Positions 1 through 13,400 of a DNA stretch of 64,000 bases are shown piece after piece. Numbering within the stretch: the first letter of the stretch is position 1; every line of letters starts with the position of its first letter. The DNA lies in assembly GCF_014529535.1 (NCBI RefSeq), contig NW_023503305.1, forward strand, positions 1,026,069-1,090,068, written 5' to 3'. Source of the DNA: Bradysia coprophila. Its lineage: Eukaryota; Arthropoda; Insecta; Diptera; Sciaridae. The position numbers were made by a program, and so were the translations under genes. The notes below the pieces were generated by a model. It saw only the letters and a list, made by a program, of their open reading frames with translations, was not told where the DNA came from and searched no databases.

Positions 1-1956
1 TTATCACGATAAGGTCACAAATTTGTCGATACGACTGATTTGGAATTGTGTTTGATAGGAATCGTAAATAAAAGAACAATCAATGAAGATACAAAATTCG
101 TTCCGAGGCAGACTGGGGAGAGGTCTTTCTGTTTATGTTTTTTGAAGGCTCATTAAAGTGGCTCATTTCATAGTCAAGACAATTGATCAACAAAAACATT
201 GTCAATTGAATTCAAGTTGAAGGAGCCTTTGTTGGAACTATTTTTCCTAATTCTAATGAATCTACGGCTACACTTTCGTCAATTTAGTCTATAACAAATA
301 TAAATTCAGGTTTTTCGATGGTAATCGAAGTGAATTAGTATATGTTCGACTTCCATCATAACCGGATAAAATGTATTGGCAAATATTACGGCATACAATA
401 TTGCGGTTAGCCCGTAAATTGATAAAGTTGACACGCAATAACATTTTGGCATTATAGTGAAATGACGTTAAACTACTTAACCGAAGTCCCAATCTGAAGA
501 TTTTTTGTGAATTTTCAAGTTCTGTTGGATATCAGGAAGATCTTTCATTTTTCAAATTAGACATAGACACGAGCAGTAACGTCATTCGTTAAGCACCTAA
601 CTCAGTTGTGGTGGAATCCAAATTTTTGCGTTTCTCGGCAAAGATTGGTCATACTTTGCTACGTAACTACCTCGTTAAACATGTTTCTGCAGCTTAGCTG
701 AAGTCTCAGATGTTGGACTATAAAACAGGGAAACAATTTCTCACTAGAAGTTCTCAATTTCAATAGTGAAGAATTATGTCATCACAAGTAAGAAACTACC
801 TGAAACCTTTTCTTATAAGAATTTTCGAAAAAAGCAAAATTCTTTCTTGCATCAACTCAGAGCTTATTGTTGGGAATTTTATTTCTGGAAAATACCAAAA
901 AAGTTTATTAAAATATTTTTAGAGTTATTCGGATTTTTTTAGAATTAAGTTAGAAATAAGCTTTGTATCATCCTGATCAATTTTGGTCGGTAAATTGTTT
1001 GAAAGTCCTTCATTATTAAGGATTAGACTTGAGTCGAGAAATCGAGATAATTCTGGATGCCTTGCCCTACCATTGAGATTCGTTGAAGTTTAAAAAGGGT
1101 ACCTACACATTCCGACCTGAAAATCTGAAAGTTTTTGAATTATTAATGGCTAAAGTTAGACAATTTTTTAGAAAGAACATCGACAGAAGATTCTATAACT
1201 TTTTTTGTTTGAGATATCTGTTACTTCCTTTGTTTGAATTATCATTTAGTACAAAATCTTTTACTTAAGAACTCGTTAGCAATGGCCCACCAATTTTTGG
1301 CATAGTATTGATGATCTATTGATGATAGCATTAATTTCCATCCGAATATATCAATGTTTCACGTTTAAACTTTATAATGTATGTTTAAACAAATGAAGTA
1401 AAAGATTTGTGATCACAGTGAAGAATAGTGAAAAAAAAATGATTAGAAAACTTTTATTGATCTACAAATATTACAATTAAATTTAATGATGTAAGCAGAA
1501 GTTAAGCGTCCAGCTATGTGGTAGCTTTTCATCCTTCGAAATGTTATGGGTAGTAAGTTGAACAGTTGATTGGTACATGATTGAACATCGGGCAGAAGAA
1601 AGCTTTTTTCTGGAAAGAAACCAAAAACTTCATATGATTTGTATTTTTATTTAATTTATGGATTAGTTGCCAATCAGCTTACTGGCTGGAGTTTTTCAAT
1701 GCGAAAATCTTCAATGCAATCAGCTGGTTAGATGGGCGTAATCTGTTAACAAATTTGTGGTTGATTTCCATGATTTGTACCTCAAGTTTAGGTACTTTGG
1801 CTCGAATGTGTAGGTCGTAAATAGGGTGGGTAAATTGATCTATGGCACTTATGCTATACGACTTGTAGTTTTTGTGCGAAACCGCATACAGGGCAAGCTT
1901 ATAGCAGTAGAAAGATCCTGTATGTTTTGGGCACATATCAACAATGAAAGTATAAA

Positions 1957-2098
1957 CCAGGTATGGTCTATTCATACAAACCGGAAGACATAGCGATTTC
2001 ATATAAACAAACTCACCTCTCAAGAGAGGTGAGTTTCTTTATATGAAATCGCTATGTCCTCCGCTCCATACAAAGTTTGACATTCGACCATACCTTGT
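1957..2098. repeat. Hairpin repeat with two arms of about 65 bp
   Basis: The left arm reads GGTATGGTC, then GACATAGCGATTTCATATAA, then AACTCACCTCTC. The right arm is its imperfect reverse complement, and the two arms meet at the centre around 2021. This is a near-perfect foldback without a spacer. It is most simply a MITE or a decayed hairpin insertion. A short reading frame (1679-2023, minus) runs into the left arm; I do not recognise it and no clear target duplication was found. Confidence 0.7.
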
Positions 2099-4764
2099 GT
2101 TGACGTTCATTGCATATCAAGTGCTTATTTATCACTAGTTGGTATAAAAAGTTATAATCAAACACTAGGCAATACAAGAGGTGAATTCAAACCGACGTGA
2201 TACGCTTAAATCTCGATTTAAGTCACCGCTTTAATTTGACATCGTATCGGTCTAGCGGTTATTCCAACTCTTTTAACATCCTGTCTACAGACAAGCAACA
2301 AAAAAAAACTGCAAGAGAAAATAAAATCACTTGAAAACCATTTTCAGACAATAATATGTTGTGTCTAATGAACTGGTCGTGTCAATGACTTTAGGAAATA
2401 ATTTTTGTTGCAATAATAATTTGTACATTATAATGCAAAAATGCAGTTTACAATCTGTTTTGCGTTGTGTTGTCTTTTTTTTTTGTTCTTCTGTCAGCAC
2501 ACATTTTACCATAACGTGTAATTCTTGAATAATTGTTTGGGCTGTAATATAAAAATAAACTCTAACCTAAATACACATAACTAACTTTTTTCAACCAAAA
2601 AAAAGAGTACTCGTTCATTTAACACCCGATATCCATATGTATACTATACACATGCATAATATATACCTACAAATACTTAAAAAAAAAACGAAAATATTTT
2701 TAAATGACCTTCACATTCCACACCGCATCAAACAGAGAGCAAAGGAATTTATCCAACCTAATAAAAAAAACGAATATCAACAATAAAATTGTGTGTACAC
2801 GTTACGTACTACTCCCCATTATCTTTCAGTTTAGCCGTTATTTGTTTGTATATATATATTTATACATTACATGGTTCTCTTTATTTCATTTTATTGTAAC
2901 GAATATAATATTACTACACATGGAACATTATGGCTAAAATATATACCAATTTTCTTGTAACAAATCAACATTTATACGAAAAAGAAATCACGGCGATGAC
3001 GCTTCATCTTTTCTAAACGATCAATTTTCGATTACTTATAAAGACTTTAGTTCTGTCAAGTTACTTTTCTAGTAAGCACTATCTGCTATAGCATTTGGCA
3101 AAGCGATCAAATTCAATTGATTATGCTACACGATAAGATGTGAATCAAATTGCTATTTTTCCTCGTTCTTAATTTGCCATTCACCAAATCAATTGATTTT
3201 CTGGAAAAAGCATTAATCATTCCTTACAATATGATCTAGCGTTGATCGGAATGCAAAAATCGAATAATAAATAGTAAATTTCGACATAGATCACTACTCA
3301 CAAGGTGCACGTATATCGAGTGCACAGCACGAGGAAAATACACACAAAGTGTGCATTGATCTATTTTGAAGCAAATTTTACTGTAATAGGTGTTGGTGCA
3401 CAGACAGCGGAAGTGACTTTCCCATTACTAGTGATATTTTCCCTCACACCAATACATTCCCGCACTATACAATAAAGTACGTTAAAATTTGTTCTAATTC
3501 AGGCAATTGTAGCGCCTCGAAAGCCATCGAAAAAGTGGTCGAATCGCAAATTCAAAACTTGAATGCGATATTTCCTTCTTTTTTTTTAAAATTATAATTT
3601 AACCACCGCGAATGGATGTTTTATAGATGGATGGAGGATTTTTTTTTCATCTCTTTTCCTTCTTTCGTTGTTATTCATTTTTTGCAGTGTTCGCTAAACT
3701 CTGCATATATGTATCCAAAAAAAACCACAACAACAACAACATACAACATACAACCGTTGACATAAACGTTTGCAAAGAAATATTTAGATATCTTTTTCGA
3801 TTGAGATTACTTCATTCATCATTTTTTTCCCTTCTTTTCTTCTTAATTGTCGCAAGTTAATTAGATATTACAGCGCTGTGAACCCACCAAACCTGTCAGC
3901 GACTTACATAATCACAGTGGAATGTGGCCAATAAATATTTTTCTGTAACCATATCTTGCAGTTATAAGCAAATTTTCTATTACACGGAATTATATGAGGA
4001 GAATATACTTGTATATATTAGTGTAAAAAATACGGTGGCTAACTTGTTTTGATGAATGCATATAAGTGACTTGTAACTTCTAGTATAATATTTTTATAAA
4101 ATAAAAGAGAAAAATGCCAATGAATTTATAATCATGGTTGAAATCTCCATATCACTCACATTAAATGGAAGACATAATGGTTCATGCGTTTGCTGATTGT
4201 GTGTGTGTGTTTTTTTTAAACAATTTATACGGAGGACAAAGGTCTTATAAATGAAGTTATGCCTAGTTTGGTGTAAAAGAGAATTGATAAGATTTTAATT
4301 GACCAAACAAAAACAAAAATGGATCAAAAATAGGAACTTTGTTGAGCAAAAAACAATTCTTTGGAATGTTTTTGTCGCTGTTGAGAGACCGCATCTCCAT
4401 CTATATAATCCCACATGTGTATCTTATCTTCCAGTTGAGATATAATTTTCGTTTACAATTGATTGAAGTTCAATTTCATTTTTCAAGAGAGGTTCTTAAA
4501 AGATATTCCATCTTGTCGATTCCATTGAATAAGGTTATCTATCAATTTACTGTTGTTGACAAACATTGGAATTTATGAGTTGTAAATTTTATGTTTTTTT
4601 TTTTCGTTTGTCCAATCTCTAATCGATGTGGCTTATTCGAATTGACTTGTGTAATCTTCTCGGTATCACTTGCAAATATACTCGACATTTTACATGAGAT
4701 ATTTAGATGAGTTTGGAGATTTTCACTCCAATGGTGCAGTCCAGATGGGCCTTAGATGTGGTTA

Positions 4765-4935
4765 GGGGCCGTTCATAAATTACGTAACGCTAGAGGGGGG
4801 AGGGGGGGGTATGAGGCAAGCGTTACGGTTCTAACAAAATTGGGTCAAACTTGACCCTTTTAGCGTTACAGACCCGGGGGGGGGGGGGGTCTGAAAAATG
4901 TTGATTTTTGCGTTACGTAATTTATGAACGGCCCC
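4765..4935 (+). mobile_element. Harbinger-like MITE, copy 1 (171 bp)
   Basis: The terminal inverted repeats start GGGGCCGTTCATAAATTACG and continue for a few more bases. The element is flanked by TTA on both sides (4762-4764 and 4936-4938). A 3-bp TWA duplication is the known target preference of PIF/Harbinger transposons. The interior has two long G runs (near 4795-4809 and 4876-4889). It has no coding capacity. A second copy lies inverted at 39696-39863. Confidence 0.85.
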
Positions 4936-6071
4936 TTATCTGATCTTAAACTTGATTTCTAGCTTAACGTCATCAGAGCTAGTGAGAACATTTTATTACG
5001 TGTTACGGAGTGTTAACGTTAGTTGATCGGTTTTTCTACTAGGAACTAGAACATCATATTTGACAAAAAATTGATTCTGAGTCACACAACGCAATCGATA
5101 CGTTTATTTGCGTCACAATGTTTTCTTTAATGTAAACTTGGATTGTGGTGATCGACTCAGAAACAACATTTTGTCAATCATGATGCTCTAGAATAGGGTT
5201 TAGTGTCATATTGAGAAACAATATCGACATTCCGCCGGAAGTTCTGAAATATAGATTTTTCTTACCGCCAGTTGGGATAACTGGGAGTACACTTGTCTGT
5301 TGAAGCTACTTTTTTACACACCGATTTTGTTTTTGTTAAAAACATATGCGTTCTATTGCATTCGAAAATTTCCATTACTTTTTGTTATCATTCCAGCTAT
5401 TTAGTAATCAAAATGTAGAGCTTAGACTCGAGCTTAACTTACATTAAGAAATTAACTGCGAATGTGTCGAATCATATAGAATCAATATTAAGCCGCCAAG
5501 ATACCTCTGTTCGAAACGTTCAAAAAAATGTGCATTTTTCTATGAGGTTTGAGGATAAAACCATTAGTGCAATAGTTCGGACAACTTCCTTAAATTCGAA
5601 ATTCTTATACACAAATTCATTGGTAACCCTGTGATTTGAGATGGAAGTTTCTTTGGAATTGTTGAAGCAAAATTTCACTGGTAAATTCTTCCTCGTCTTG
5701 TTACATTCTTGGAATTACAACATCCGACCATTTCAATCAAACTCAGATGACTTAACACATGAATGCAACATAACGTTACATGTGTCTCTATATGATAGCG
5801 TGTCTACATATAATGAGGAATGAATTTGATAAATTGGATTGAAATGGCCATATCGTATAATTCCACGAATTTGTCGATATTTTCCTCTAAGTTGCATTTT
5901 TGAACTTACACTTTCGTTATCAGTGTTTCAACATCGACAGTTGTATTGTATCATTTTGATTAAGTGATTCCAAGCAACTTGTCGGCTTAAAATTTATCAA
6001 TGACTTCGTACACATCTCTTACTAAAATAGTTGCCTCAAAAACTAATAAATGCATTACGACCCTCAACTAG

Positions 6072-9000
6072 GTACACAAAACCTCAAACATTTGCTGATT
6101 GCGTCGGTGACGAACTGCCACTCGGCTGGGAAGAGTCTTATGATCACGTTATCGGTCGATATTATATCAATCATGTCATACGTAAGTTCAGATCCCCGGA
6201 AATGCAAAGCAATTCCGGAAGATGGACGCGATACTAATGAAGAACCAAATTTTAATCGCTGTAGAATCAACGCAACTCGAAGATCCCAGACAAGAATGGA
6301 AGAGCATACAGGAACAGATGCTTAGAGAATATCTCACATCAGCACAGGACGTATTGGTGGCGAAAAAAGAAATCTACGATGTTAAACATCAGCGATTGTT
6401 GCTGGCACAAGATGAATATGACATATTGAATGCGCTAGCAGCTAGCAGAAATAGTTGTACGTACACCATAATAAGTGACCTTGATTTTGAACGAAAAGTG
6501 TGAAATGAGTGAATGAATGGAATGTTAAGTCCGATATATGAGAGTGATATACGGTATTCAGGGCTTCCGAATCATTGGAAAGTTAGTCTGTGCGTCAGAA
6601 AATTGACATCACACTTGATTTGGCTAAACACTTCGCGGTTCGGAAGTCCAATTTTTAATTTGAAGCCAATTTAACGGTGACAATCCTAAAAATGAGTTTC
6701 TGTCTCAATTTGATTCAGTGTCGTCATCATCGAGTTCCATTAACACAAGACATGATCCAGAAGTACTGAAGGCAGAATTGGCAATATCCAAAGAACGGAT
6801 TTGGAGATTGAAGCGGGAATTGTTACAAATCACTTCCGACATTTCATATACACAGAGAGGAGTGGATACGTTATACTCGTGAGTTTAAATTTTTTTAGTT
6901 AATTCCATTCTGGTTACCATTAAGATTTAATGGATTTGATCGAATCGCTCTGGTAATTTCCAGCGTATTCGGTTCCTTGAAATGTGCCATTGTCTAAGAT
7001 AATTCCCCGCATTTCCTTTCGCGCCTCAATTACTTTTTTTTTCACAATTCGCAGGGTCGAGCAAAAGTTAAATGCACATGAGAATGGGTGCTACAATATA
7101 TCCGAAGTTCAAGCAATCAGGGAGGAAATGATGAAAGTACAAAAAAGTCTGGTGTCCGGGGAGAAAGTGAAAGACGAATTGATGAAAAGTTTGGCCCAGA
7201 TCAAAAACGAACTAATCGGATCGCGTCAAATGGGCTCACGGCAATTCTGCGATCCGAATATGGGTTATCTGGATCGCATCTGTGTGGCATCGCAAACGGA
7301 TTTGTGTTCGGAAAATTTGCACAGTGGTGCTCGATTGGCCGAAATGGCTAAAACGAAATTACAGTACGGTGAATGGCGGAAACGAATAAAACAGTTGCAG
7401 CAACAACTGGCCGATCATGTGGAAAAGATCGAACCCGGCCAATTGGAATCGGATAAAGATAGACTGCTGCTCATACAGGAGAAAGAGAAATATTTGAAGG
7501 AGCTGCAGAGCATTCCCACATCTTCCAAATCAAAAATGGAAGTGCTGACGATTCAAGAAGCGTGTCGGAAATTAGAAATAGATTTGAACAATGCCTACGA
7601 ATTATCGAACCAATGCATAGCGAATCGCTTGAAATTGCACGAGGAGAAACAGATTCTATTGCAACAGCTTCAAGACGCATTGAAATCGACAAAAATGCTG
7701 GAGGAACGACTAAAGTCATTTTCGTCTGCCAGCACATTTTCCATTAGCAGCGGTTCCAGTTTAGGATCCCTATCGACAGCTAGTAGCAAAAATTCATTAA
7801 GTGCATTAAGCTTTACCGACATCTACGGTGATCCACTATCCGTTGCCCAGCAAATGGACATGAGCGAATTACATATGCGAACGCAACGGCTTTCACATCC
7901 ATCGGAGGTGTCGCTGTCGCCACGAAGTAGTTTATCTGTCGAAACACCACCGGCCTCTCCAATGAAAGACTGTGATTCGACATTGGAAGAGCCGACCTAC
8001 GCAAATACCCGAAATTTTGCACTGCCAACACATTTGGACAATGCAGCGTTTGATTGTGTTCGTTTGGAGGAGCGCTTAAATGAATTGGATAAGCAGTCGT
8101 TGCTCGGTCCGCCACTGTCGCCCATTTATGAAAAACCCTCACTATTGGATCTTCCACACCGTAAGTGTTGCATGATACAGATGACAAACGAGCAAAATTT
8201 ACCAATTTTTGCCTCTTTTCAATTTTACAGCCCTAATAAGTCGCACATCATCTACATCAAACACCCGTTCTGTATCAGCCGCTGTTAGTAATGAATCTGT
8301 AGCTGGTGATTCCGGTGTATTTGAAGCATCTCGAGCTATAATGCCAAATAAAGAATCTGCACAAGTACAAATAGCATTAAAATATCTAAAAAGTGAATGC
8401 ATACTACACGTTACAATCGAAAGAGCGCGCAACCTTACTGCCCTTTGTCCTCCAGAAAATAGTTACATGTAAGTGTGCCAAGAGCCAGAACATCTCTTCT
8501 GGTTGGATGATTTATTTTTGACACGAACGATCCTTCATTTTGCAGATACTTATTAGCCGCTCTACTACCAAACGCACAGCCGGTGCGCACGAATCTAGTT
8601 TGTGACTTTCAGAAACCCGTTTTTGGGGACAGTTTCTTTATGCCAATACCGCTGAACAAAATCTACACGAAAACACTTCAAATCAATGCGATGAGCGTTT
8701 TAGGACATCGTGAAGAGATTATTGTGAGTGCACAGTAACATTTCCCGTTTTTCGTTTGCATCAAATTGATTTTTTTGGTTTTTTGTTCATCGACAGGGCT
8801 CTGCTCAAATCAGCCTAGCCGAATTCAACATTGAGGATGCAACTCTCAAATGGTACAACATTCTGAGCTTCCGCTTTTATCAAAATCTAGAAACTCTTGA
8901 AGTGACTGGAGCTTGCAAAGAAGAATCATCGGACGAATCGACGATCATTTCGTCGCAGACTTCAACATTAACAAGGAATCAAGGTGAGTGATTGATATGG

Positions 9001-10498
9001 TTTCTTGCATGCGCGTTCATTGAAACGTTATAAAATGTATCGACGTTGTGGTCTAATTTGTTTGTTCGTTTTAAATTGAAGGTCAAGAGGAGATGCTTGA
9101 AATAGGATTATTAAACATTGATGACAGACCGTACAACATAGATAATGACGATGACAGCAGAGTGGACGAGAATGGTACGAAAACAACCCCGAAAACTGTC
9201 CGCTCAATATTAATCAATTTCCTTCTGTTCCCACAGAATCTACAGAGCAAATGATCGCCGCCTACATGAACGAAGTTCAGAAATTCACACCGGAAACGGT
9301 GGACAAAGAAACAAATACCGAATGTGCCTTTTTGCCCGAAAAACATCGAAACCGTTTCATGGACAAGCCAACAAATTCGTCCAGCGACACGTTCGACGAA
9401 CGCGTTGTGAAACGATCGCAAACGTTTTCGCCGAGCGCTGTTGTCAGCAAAAATCGTTACATTTGTCGGCTGAATCGCAGTGATTCGGATTCGGCAATGC
9501 ACTTTGGTGGTCTGTCGGTGCAACATTCCTTTCAGCGCGGTGCAGCCGAACGCCGATCGTTGCGATATCACCACAAGGGTCCGAAATTGGCGTCGCAAAG
9601 TATGTTGTGTTTGAAGTCGGTCGTGCTGTGTCGGTGATTTTATTGATTTTATTTTGTCTCTTGGAAATAGAAATGCATCCGATGATATCGAGAACGAGCT
9701 TGGACCTTGAATTAGATTTACAGGCGCAGCACACAAAGCTGGACACGTTGAACGATGAAATATCGAAATTGAAAGAACTGAAGCAGAGGTAAGGAAACGA
9801 TTTTTTCTTGTTCGGCTAGATATGAATGTTCACCCACTATCGTTTACAGACTTGAACAAGCTGTTGATAACAAAGACCAAAAAGTAGCCGTATGGGCAGT
9901 CGAAAATGAAGATTTTCAACGGTTGGTTGAGAGTGTAGAAACCAACAATGCACCCGAAGATAAGAAAATGCAAAAACTATTACATAAAACGTCAAAAGAA
10001 ATCCACAAATTACGACGAACTCGCTTGCCTAAGGGTCAACCGGATTTGTTTAATTTCAAGTAAGCAACAGACATCCTCACCGTCTAGTTGATCCGAAAAT
10101 TAATCAAAATTTTTCACCGTTAATTTAGAGAAAAAATGGCATTTTTCACTCGAAAAGGTTTCACTGTGCCGGAACTGCCACACGAAGGTACACTGACCGA
10201 AGAGCCCGAGGAGCCGTACTGTTCACAATCCTCAGCATCATCACAAAACCGCCAATTGAGTCGAATATCATCGTCGAACCATAGCGATGAGGGAAGTGAT
10301 GACGAATCGATTGAATCAACACCACCAACGGCAGCAACAGCAGCAGTGGTAGTAGCGCCACCAACAACATCAACTAGTACCGCAACACATTCGACGAGTG
10401 GTGTATCATCGGAAACAACAAAAGTGGCACAAACCGATGCAACGGAGAGGGAAAAATTCGATTATGTTGTTGATCGAACTTATGGAGTTGAAGTCTGA
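6072..10498 (+). CDS. kibra: Kibra (WWC-family Hippo pathway scaffold), 5' exons missing
   Basis: Twelve exons: 6072-6181, 6265-6456, 6719-6878, 7055-8160, 8231-8468, 8546-8723, 8797-8983, 9082-9174, 9237-9599, 9671-9788, 9850-10059, 10129-10498. All phases close, giving about 1108 residues to the TGA. Kibra works at the apical cortex with Merlin and Expanded to activate Hippo/Warts signalling. The first exon visible encodes WW domain 2 ([12 protein letters not shown], then YYINH), whose second Trp is replaced, as is usual for this domain in the family. Coiled-coil segments follow (exons 2-4), then a serine-rich stretch, a C2-like domain (exons 5-7), the aPKC-binding-type region ([12 protein letters not shown], exon 9) and the conserved helix [17 protein letters not shown] (exon 10). 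WW domain 1 and the start codon were not found and are probably upstream of the window or in an unrecognised small exon. Confidence 0.96.
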
Positions 10499-13400
10499 AA
10501 AAAAACATTTTCAAATTTAGGTAAAATAATTTAAAGGAAAAGCAAAAATATTTTTCGCTTTTTAAAATGGAATTGAAACGAAGGTAAAAAAACAAACAAA
10601 CCAACAAAACACACACAAAATGGACGAAAAAAATGGAAATTTTTTTAAAAAAACAAATTAATAAATGTGCCTTAAGATATAAATAGCAATTAATATATGA
10701 AATTTAGTTAGGTCTATCGATTTATATATTTTAAAGAAACAACAAAGAAAATTTTGCAACATTTGCCGATTGAGCGGATTTTTTTAAAATTATTTTTTAA
10801 ACGAAATGATTGTTATAAGGGCGCTACACTAGCAGTCAACTGCCATTAGTCTACATGAATGCTATTGGCGGCAATAGCTTCAAACTTCCAAAATTTCACT
10901 TAACTATAGCGGTTTGGGGGGAAGACTGGAAAGTCAAATTATTCAAACTTATTAGCTTTCCCGGGCTTTGTCACTCACGACAATAGTGAGCACTAAAGCA
11001 GAAGAAACGCCTCAGAACGTAATAGCCACAGATAGAAGTTGTCGTCCAGTGGTTCCATTATTACTCTTTGGCTAGACAGCATTGATTTAATTCGTTTAGC
11101 AAAGCTCTCAAAAATGGGCAATTTTATCAGCTCAACTGAACCGTTTTGGTTCAACAAATAGGTAGCACGTGGAACTTTTCGTTGGTTCAACTGAATTCTC
11201 CCTTTGGTAGAGAAATAAAACAAGTTAATTGCCAATAGTGTTTCGTACCTACTGGACCACATCGGGTGGGACAATAGAAATATTTTATTTGAAAATGAAC
11301 TTTTTCGCTGAGTGTTCTGACATTTTTATAGATTTTTTGAGCTGAATCGCCAAAAATTAAACTTACTAGAGTCATGCTAATCGGATCGTAGACTAAATGT
11401 CTCAGGTCGTCCACTCACCTCTGCAGCGGAAACGATACATTGGTACATCTAGGTGTAATGAGCGAAAAAAACCCGCTTCCCAGGCTTGTATTTCTTCAAC
11501 CAATTTTAACAAAAACCATTTCAGATGAAAGGAAATGATTGTTTAAAGGGCGATCATAATACTGCAACATTTATCGAAAATAAACGGATAGAGAATGTGG
11601 TTGTCAACTGCTATCCTTTGACATAAAAAGAATTATTTTTGTTTATTGCAGAAAACATTCATGAAAATCGTTAACTAATTTCGCTAATTACATATGTGCC
11701 TTATATACGAGACAATCATAAAATAACGAAATTCTAAATTCTAAATCATTTGATTAGTAAACGATTTTCAGGTGTGATTTTGTTTGCATTAAATGTGTGA
11801 AGGAATGAGAGAAGAATAAATAAAAAACCTGATAGAATGAACCTCCAACCATAAGGAATTATATTGCTGACGACGTGGATCCGCTACGATTGTGTTGAAA
11901 TGAATTAACCTGAAAGGTGATTTGAGAAGAATGGAATGGAGAAAATAAATCAATGAAAATGAACAGACACGTAAGTTAGGATTTTTCTTTTTTGTTTAAA
12001 TAGCTAAGTGTTAGAGTGATCTTAAGCAGGCAGAAAATGAATTTTGGTTTTCTGCTTGTTAAGAGTCGGCAATTTCGGTTTTATACAATCAAATTTTAAA
12101 GTGCAATTAAATTAAATGATTAAGAGGTCCTTTTTTGGTTGTTGATTAAATGATGATGATGAAGATGAAGATTTTTTTTTATTATTTTAGTTAGTTCAAT
12201 CAACCAGCAAATAATTATTTTGAGAAAAGCGCTGAACATAATTGAAATTATTAATTAATTTTTAGAATTTTTTTTTAACTTTCCATCAGATGAAACTTTT
12301 TTTTTTGTTTAATTTGGTTTTTTCCTCGTGTAAAATAATGAAAGAGAATGCAGAAAAAGTAATAGAAAAAAAGAAAATTAATTTGAGAGAATAAACGGAG
12401 ATAAAAGGAGAGAACTTTTTATTTAATTTTATTATGAGAATATACTGCCTTGTACGTTAATGCTTTCTAGGTATAGTAATTTATAATTATATTAATTTAT
12501 ACAATTTATTTCTAAATATAAAGTATTTCTATATTTTTTTATTCAATTAGACACGGCTATTGTAGTAGGAAATATTTACAATTTTTTTTAACTTTTTTTT
12601 TGAAACAAAATACTTACTAAATTTGCTTTAGAGAAGATAAAAAAAAAACTTTTGTATATTCGGAAATGTTGGAATTGTCGCATGAAATACAATAATTAGG
12701 TTAGAGCGTTTTTTGTTTAAAGAAATCGACGCAGAATTTTCAATTCAAAACAAAAAACCGGAAGCATTTCAATTGACGACGTAATTTGTCATCGCGTTTA
12801 CATGAAATTTTTTACGAAAACACTGATTTGACAGTGTAATACGAATCGTAATAGTGCTGTTGCTACATGTATTGTTCAATGCCAGAAAAAAACACAATAT
12901 GTGAACACCCGTCAGTATTTAACAACGACGTTAAATTTCACTCTTCGATACACTGCCCGAAACTAGCCTCCAGCCAACGCACTTCAAGCAAAAGTGATCA
13001 TAGTCGTCAGCTGCCAAGTAGAGTTCTATTTTGTGTGAAATGTTTTTTTTACAGTGTTTGACACTGTTCAGTATCAGTACCCTATTTAGAGTACCACTTG
13101 AGGCTATAATAAATTTGCCCGGTTATGTTCACTGTTCAGGATTAGCATGAGTATAACGTGGGTGAAACAATTTTTTCAACGCACTTTCTGAATGCAGGGC
13201 TTTGGCATGGATAGTTTTCGGCCGTCGCAGCAACACTGCGTTTAATAAATACCATTTGTTGCAGTTCAGTGAGTCTCTGACGTATAGCGCCTGGTGATAC
13301 TTTAATGAGCTGAGCAGTGATGCATTAACAAGTATGTAATGTTATTCGCATTAAGGGAGATATGTGAGAATTTTCTAACAGTTGGTGAGAAATTCTGTTA

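Larger units (their letters stand above)
1..6071. other. Gene-free interval upstream of the visible Kibra exons
   Basis: I see no exon with recognisable protein homology here. The sequence is AT-rich with many short A and T runs and a short GT microsatellite near 4199-4210. It may contain, or be part of, the large 5' intron of Kibra, because the exon at 6072 begins in mid-protein. I looked for an exon encoding the first WW domain and did not find one. A hairpin at 1957-2098 and a MITE at 4765-4935 are listed separately. Confidence 0.6.

Noticed and set aside
3627-3860. Open frame of 77 codons (plus)
   Set aside because: Phe/Ser/Leu-rich translation of T-rich DNA, with no start context, splice logic or family resemblance.
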